A stretch of DNA of 20,501 bases from Flammeovirgaceae bacterium UBA2371 (lineage in GTDB: Bacteria; Bacteroidota; Bacteroidia; Cytophagales; Cyclobacteriaceae), in NCBI GenBank assembly GCA_002345965.1, contig DDTF01000056.1:1-20501 (forward strand), in the 5' to 3' direction. The translations under genes were made by a program, and so were the position numbers. Within the stretch, counting starts at the first letter, position 1, and the number at the start of each line of letters is the position of its first letter. Below, one piece after another: positions 17,373 to 20,501 of this stretch. The notes under the pieces are model-generated. The model saw only the letters and a program-made list of their open reading frames with translations. It was not told the DNA's origin and made no database searches.

Positions 17373-17405
17373 TTTGTCTTTGTAGTAGTTGAATGGTTAT
17401 ATTTA
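17373..17405 (+). promoter_or_regulatory. Candidate Bacteroidota-type promoter of the M28 peptidase gene
   Basis: TTTG at 17373-17376 and TATATTTA at 17398-17405 are separated by 21 bases, which fits the TTTG-N19 to N21-TAnnTTTG promoter form with one mismatch in the last base. It lies in the 92-base gap after P5, and transcription would start some 10-15 bases before the ATG at 17425. This suggests that the peptidase group has its own constitutive promoter, apart from the permease operon. Confidence 0.4.
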
Positions 17406-17424
17406 GCGTTCAATCTTACTTATA

Positions 17425-19086
17425 ATGAAAAGACTTTTTACTGTTGCAGTATTTGTAGTACTCACTCAATACGGATTTGCGCAAATAACACCAGATGCAG
17501 AGCAGGCCATTCAAAGAATAAAGCCCAGCCACATCAAGGCAGACATGACTTACCTGGCCGATGACTTGTTGCGAGGCCGTGAGCCGGGCACACAAGGATT
17601 CGAACTGGCTTCCAAATATGTAGAGGCGCAGTTCATCAGCATTGGATTATTGCCGGGGGTAGAAGGCAAAACCTATCGCCAGCCTGTCACCTTGAAGATA
17701 GGTGTAGTTGACAATTCAAAAAGCAGTATGAGCCTGATCGTGAAAGGTAAAGAAGTGCCACTTGAGTATAATGTGGATTTTATGCTCCTACCCAACCTGG
17801 TAAATAATGTGTCTGAAGTATCAGGATCATTGGTCTTCGTAGGCTTTGGCGTGCATGCCCCCGAACTTAACTATGACGATTATCAAAAAATGGATGTCAA
17901 GGGAAAGATTGTAGTATACTTTAACCAGGCACCTGAATCTTTTCCCTCCAATGAGCGGGCTTACTTTTCCTCTGGTTCCGTAAAGTATGAAGAGGCCGTG
18001 AAGCGCGGTGCCATCGGTGCGATCTCCATGCAATTGCCAGATGATCAACGCAGATCCTGGGAAGCATCTGTTAATCGCTCATCACATGGCACATCACGTT
18101 GGGCCGACAAACAGGGTAAGGCGCAAAATACATTTGAGCAATTGAAAGTGACAGCATCCTTCAATCCCGAAAAAGCAGAAAAATTATTTGTCAACACCAA
18201 TAAAAAACTGGCCGCAGTAATCGAGAGCCTTAAGTCCAGCAAGCCCCAATCTTTTGCACTGGGGATAGATGCCAGGATGAAAGTGCATACCAACATTACC
18301 GCCATTCAAAGTTCAAATCTTATCGGGGTGATTCCCGGAAGTGACCCTGTGCTCAAAAATGAATACGTAGTCTATACGGCCCACGTAGATCATGTGGGGG
18401 TAGGCGTGCCCATGAAAGGAGACTCTATATATAATGGTGCGCATGACAATGCATCGGGCACATCCATTGTATTGGAGATCGCCCGTACTTACATGAATTT
18501 AAAACAGCCCACCAAGCGGTCAATTCTGTTCACCGTAGTCACAGCAGAAGAGTCTGGCCTGTTGGGTTCGGATTATTTTGCCAACAACCCCTCCATTCCC
18601 AAGGAGAGTATGGTGGCCAACTTCTCTTTGGACATGCCCTTCTTCTTTCATCCGGTGCTGGACATCGTTCCCTATGGTGCACAACATTCCTCTTTGTCCA
18701 AACCATTGACGGCAACAGCCAAATATTTAGACATAGGCATAGGACCGGATCCGTTCCCCGAGCAAGTGGTCTTTATAAGGAGCGACCACTACAGCTTTAT
18801 CCGTAGAGGAATTCCTGCCTTGTTCATCAAGAGTGGTTTCAAAACGGTGCCTGAAGACAAGGTCGACCGTAGCGTGTCAGATGTGGCCTGGAGAAGTACC
18901 ACCTACCATAAACCCAATGACGACATGAACCAGGATTTTGATTTTGATGCAGCAGGCACACATGTAAAAGTAAATTTCCTTACCGGTTATCAGGTAGCCA
19001 ATGATCCTCAACGCCCAACATGGAACCCCGGAGATTTCTTCGGAGGAAAATTCGGACAGCAACCACTGAAGATTGAAAAGAAGTAA
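17425..19086 (+). CDS. Secreted M28-family zinc aminopeptidase with PA-like insert
   Basis: This 553-residue enzyme begins with a clear signal peptide (about 1-19, MKRLFTVAVFVVLTQYGFA), so it should act in the periplasm or outside the cell. A protease-associated-like region spans about 115-260 (VSGSLVFVGFGVHAPELNYDDY and VKGKIVVYF). The M28 catalytic domain covers about 290-520 with the whole two-zinc site: H320 in AHVDH, D341 in GAHDNASG, catalytic E375 and ligand E376 in TAEESG, D403 in SLDM, and H495 in YHKPND. SDHYSF (453-458) is also typical of the family. It would remove N-terminal residues from peptides, or less likely act as a carboxypeptidase or glutaminyl-cyclase relative. The methionine aminopeptidase gene follows after 36 bases, so the two may share a transcript. 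Confidence 0.92.
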   Translation: MKRLFTVAVFVVLTQYGFAQITPDAEQAIQRIKPSHIKADMTYLADDLLRGREPGTQGFELASKYVEAQFISIGLLPGVEGKTYRQPVTLKIGVVDNSKSSMSLIVKGKEVPLEYNVDFMLLPNLVNNVSEVSGSLVFVGFGVHAPELNYDDYQKMDVKGKIVVYFNQAPESFPSNERAYFSSGSVKYEEAVKRGAIGAISMQLPDDQRRSWEASVNRSSHGTSRWADKQGKAQNTFEQLKVTASFNPEKAEKLFVNTNKKLAAVIESLKSSKPQSFALGIDARMKVHTNITAIQSSNLIGVIPGSDPVLKNEYVVYTAHVDHVGVGVPMKGDSIYNGAHDNASGTSIVLEIARTYMNLKQPTKRSILFTVVTAEESGLLGSDYFANNPSIPKESMVANFSLDMPFFFHPVLDIVPYGAQHSSLSKPLTATAKYLDIGIGPDPFPEQVVFIRSDHYSFIRRGIPALFIKSGFKTVPEDKVDRSVSDVAWRSTTYHKPNDDMNQDFDFDAAGTHVKVNFLTGYQVANDPQRPTWNPGDFFGGKFGQQPLKIEKK

Positions 19087-19122
19087 AATATTTAATAATT
19101 AAATCAATCTTAACAAATAGGA

Positions 19123-19881
19123 ATGTCAATAAGATCAAACAGTGACTTTGAAGGAATGAAGCACGCTTCCGAAGTGGTCGGGGAAACGTTAAGGAAAATG
19201 ATTGATCATGCTACACCGGGGATGTCCACCAAAGAGTTGGATGAGTTTGGCTTTGAGATTTTAAGCAGCTATGGTGCCAATCCAGCACCCAATAAAGAAT
19301 ATGATTTTCCGGGTTGGACCTGTATCAGTGTCAACCAGGAAGCCGCACATGGCATTCCTTCTTCAACACGTATTTTGAAAGAAGGGGACCTGGTGAATGT
19401 AGATGTATCCGCAGAAGTGAATGGCTACTATGGCGACAATGGGTCTTCTTTTGTTTTGGGCAACGACCTACAAAACCTGAATCCGCTGGTGAATGCTTCC
19501 AGAGAAATATTATTGGGAGCCATCAGCAGGATAAAAGGTGGAGTAAGAATTGCAGATATAGGAGGATACATAGAAAAGGAAGCGAAAAGAAAAGGTTTTA
19601 CCACATTGAGAAATTTGGTAGGCCACGGCATCGGTTTGAAGCTGCATGATGAACCCTATGAATTGCCCAACTTCAATGATCCGTACAACAAGCAGCGATT
19701 CAAAGTCAACACCGTGGTAGCATTGGAGACATTCATTTCTACCCAATCAAGATATGTGCACACGATGGCCGATGGTTGGACTTTAAAAGCCAAAGATGGA
19801 AGCTTCATCGCACAACACGAACACACTTTGGTTGTAACTGACACACAACCTATTATTCTTACCAGCAACAATGGCATTTGA
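19123..19881 (+). CDS. map: Methionine aminopeptidase, type I, short form
   Basis: This 252-residue cytoplasmic enzyme removes the initiator methionine from new proteins. Every residue of the two-metal site known from the E. coli enzyme can be placed: D94 and D105 (VDVSAEVNGYYGDNG), H168 (VGHGIG), E202 (ALETF) and E233 (QHEHT), plus H76 (AAHGIP) and H175 (LHDEP) in the active site. There is no N-terminal zinc-finger extension, and length is close to the E. coli form (264). The start fits a weak AGG-containing leader. Its place next to a secreted peptidase, not in the ribosomal protein/secY region where bacteria usually carry the main copy, suggests a second copy. Whether the genome has another cannot be seen here. 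Confidence 0.93.
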   Translation: MSIRSNSDFEGMKHASEVVGETLRKMIDHATPGMSTKELDEFGFEILSSYGANPAPNKEYDFPGWTCISVNQEAAHGIPSSTRILKEGDLVNVDVSAEVNGYYGDNGSSFVLGNDLQNLNPLVNASREILLGAISRIKGGVRIADIGGYIEKEAKRKGFTTLRNLVGHGIGLKLHDEPYELPNFNDPYNKQRFKVNTVVALETFISTQSRYVHTMADGWTLKAKDGSFIAQHEHTLVVTDTQPIILTSNNGI

Positions 19882-19949
19882 ATTTAAGCCCAGCATCTGC
19901 TGATACCTGATTATTAGTAGTATTCCTTAATCTTAATTTATAAATTAGG

Positions 19950-20402
19950 ATGGTGGAAAAAAACAAATTCATTTTCTGGCAAAAGTGGCTCACCTGGGCC
20001 AACATCATGACCATCGGGGTAGGACTGATGGTGGCCTTTGGAGGCAACACTTTCTTTTTTGAAGCACACAACCACTACACCCGGGATGTTTTTTTCGGTA
20101 GCGAGGCTTTCCCCGAGCAAACACTGATGCTCAAAAACTGGCTCTTCGGTATCATCGGAGGTACTATAGTGGGGTTTCACGTGCTCATGGTCATGATCTC
20201 CGAATATGCCTTCAAAGAACAACAAAAGTGGGCCTACCATGCCATGTGGTACGGACTGCTCTCTTGGTTCGTAATCGACAGCGGTGTGTCGTTCTACTAT
20301 GGAGCCATCCACAACATCGTACTGATCAATCTCGTGGCGCTGGTGCTGATTGGTCTACCACTAGTAATGACTCGAGGTAGTTTTTCTAACAATGAAGAAT
20401 AA
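19950..20402 (+). CDS. Four-helix membrane protein of unknown function, 150 aa
   Basis: I do not recognise the family. Four hydrophobic segments can be placed at about 14-33, 63-85, 95-115 and 122-140, with a longer polar loop between the first two (about 34-62, aromatic and histidine-containing, FFFEAHNHYTRD). The C-terminus is short and acidic (SFSNNEE). A conserved-looking WYGLLSWFVIDSG segment lies in the third helix. An inner-membrane protein is the safe call; no catalytic or metal-binding motif is certain. It starts 68 bases after the methionine aminopeptidase stop and ends 11 bases before the next reading frame, so it probably shares a transcript with that gene. Confidence 0.7.
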   Translation: MVEKNKFIFWQKWLTWANIMTIGVGLMVAFGGNTFFFEAHNHYTRDVFFGSEAFPEQTLMLKNWLFGIIGGTIVGFHVLMVMISEYAFKEQQKWAYHAMWYGLLSWFVIDSGVSFYYGAIHNIVLINLVALVLIGLPLVMTRGSFSNNEE

Positions 20403-20413
20403 ATAATAGATAA

Positions 20414-20501
20414 ATGACAAAACTTGGTATCAATATCCTTTTCATAATGCTCATGGGCATTTCTTTATCAACTCAAGCTCAGCAAGGGAAGTTTAAAATC
20501 A
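20414..20501 (+). CDS. Start of an exported protein, cut by the window edge
   Basis: Twenty-nine codons are visible from the ATG at 20414. They encode a typical signal peptide: a short basic start (MTK), a hydrophobic core (LGINILFIMLMGISLS) and a likely cleavage after TQA, before QQGKFKI. The product is therefore probably periplasmic, outer-membrane or secreted. It begins 11 bases after the four-helix protein gene in the same direction. Nothing can be said about its function from this piece. Confidence 0.6.
   Translation, partial: MTKLGINILFIMLMGISLSTQAQQGKFKI

Noticed and set aside
19934..19947. Perfect 14-base AT-only palindrome (TAATTTATAAATTA) just before the 150-residue membrane protein gene
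   Set aside because: AT-only palindromes are common in AT-rich intergenic DNA; there is no GC stem for a terminator and no second copy to suggest an operator.

Overview
The window looks like a chromosomal segment of a Bacteroidota bacterium, most likely of the order Cytophagales. The clues are: arrays of large MacB/FtsX-type permeases without fused ATPases; an NtrY/NtrX-like kinase and sigma-54 regulator pair; A-rich starts with weak Shine-Dalgarno sequences; and two intergenic stretches matching the Bacteroidota TTTG / TAnnTTTG promoter form. Genus cannot be fixed from the sequence. I see no tRNA, rRNA, CRISPR array, insertion sequence or phage gene.

Layout. Positions 1-314 are AT-rich with no gene. 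A small minus-strand gene of unknown function (315-794) is followed by a solitary plus-strand permease (1005-3452, 'P1'). A tightly packed minus-strand operon then reads from right to left: sigma-54-dependent response regulator (7450-6083), sensor histidine kinase (6079-4715) and an M20-family carbamoylase/allantoate-amidohydrolase-like enzyme (4713-3487), with gaps of 3 and 1 bases. Divergent from it, after a 200-base regulatory region, lies a plus-strand operon of four more permeases (P2-P5, 7651-17332). A second plus-strand group follows: a secreted M28 metallopeptidase (17425-19086), a short type I methionine aminopeptidase (19123-19881), a four-helix membrane protein of unknown function (19950-20402) and the start of an exported protein cut by the window edge (20414-20501).

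How they may work together. The kinase should phosphorylate the response regulator, which should then open sigma-54 promoters. The 200-base region contains a plausible -24/-12 element (7588-7603) pointing at the four-permease operon. About 85 bases upstream of it is a 16-base near-palindrome (7496-7511), a typical distance for an activator site. This suggests that the two-component system switches on the permease array. All five permeases are internally duplicated, and all ten half-permeases keep the E-[VI]-x-[IV]-[RK]-K-V-x-G motif that follows the first FtsX helix. No ATPase, periplasmic adaptor or outer-membrane channel is encoded here, so an ATPase would have to act in trans. The substrate is unknown.

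The most interesting candidate system is this regulated, ATPase-less array of five permeases with its co-transcribed amidohydrolase. Single parts of it belong to known families; the functional link is inference.
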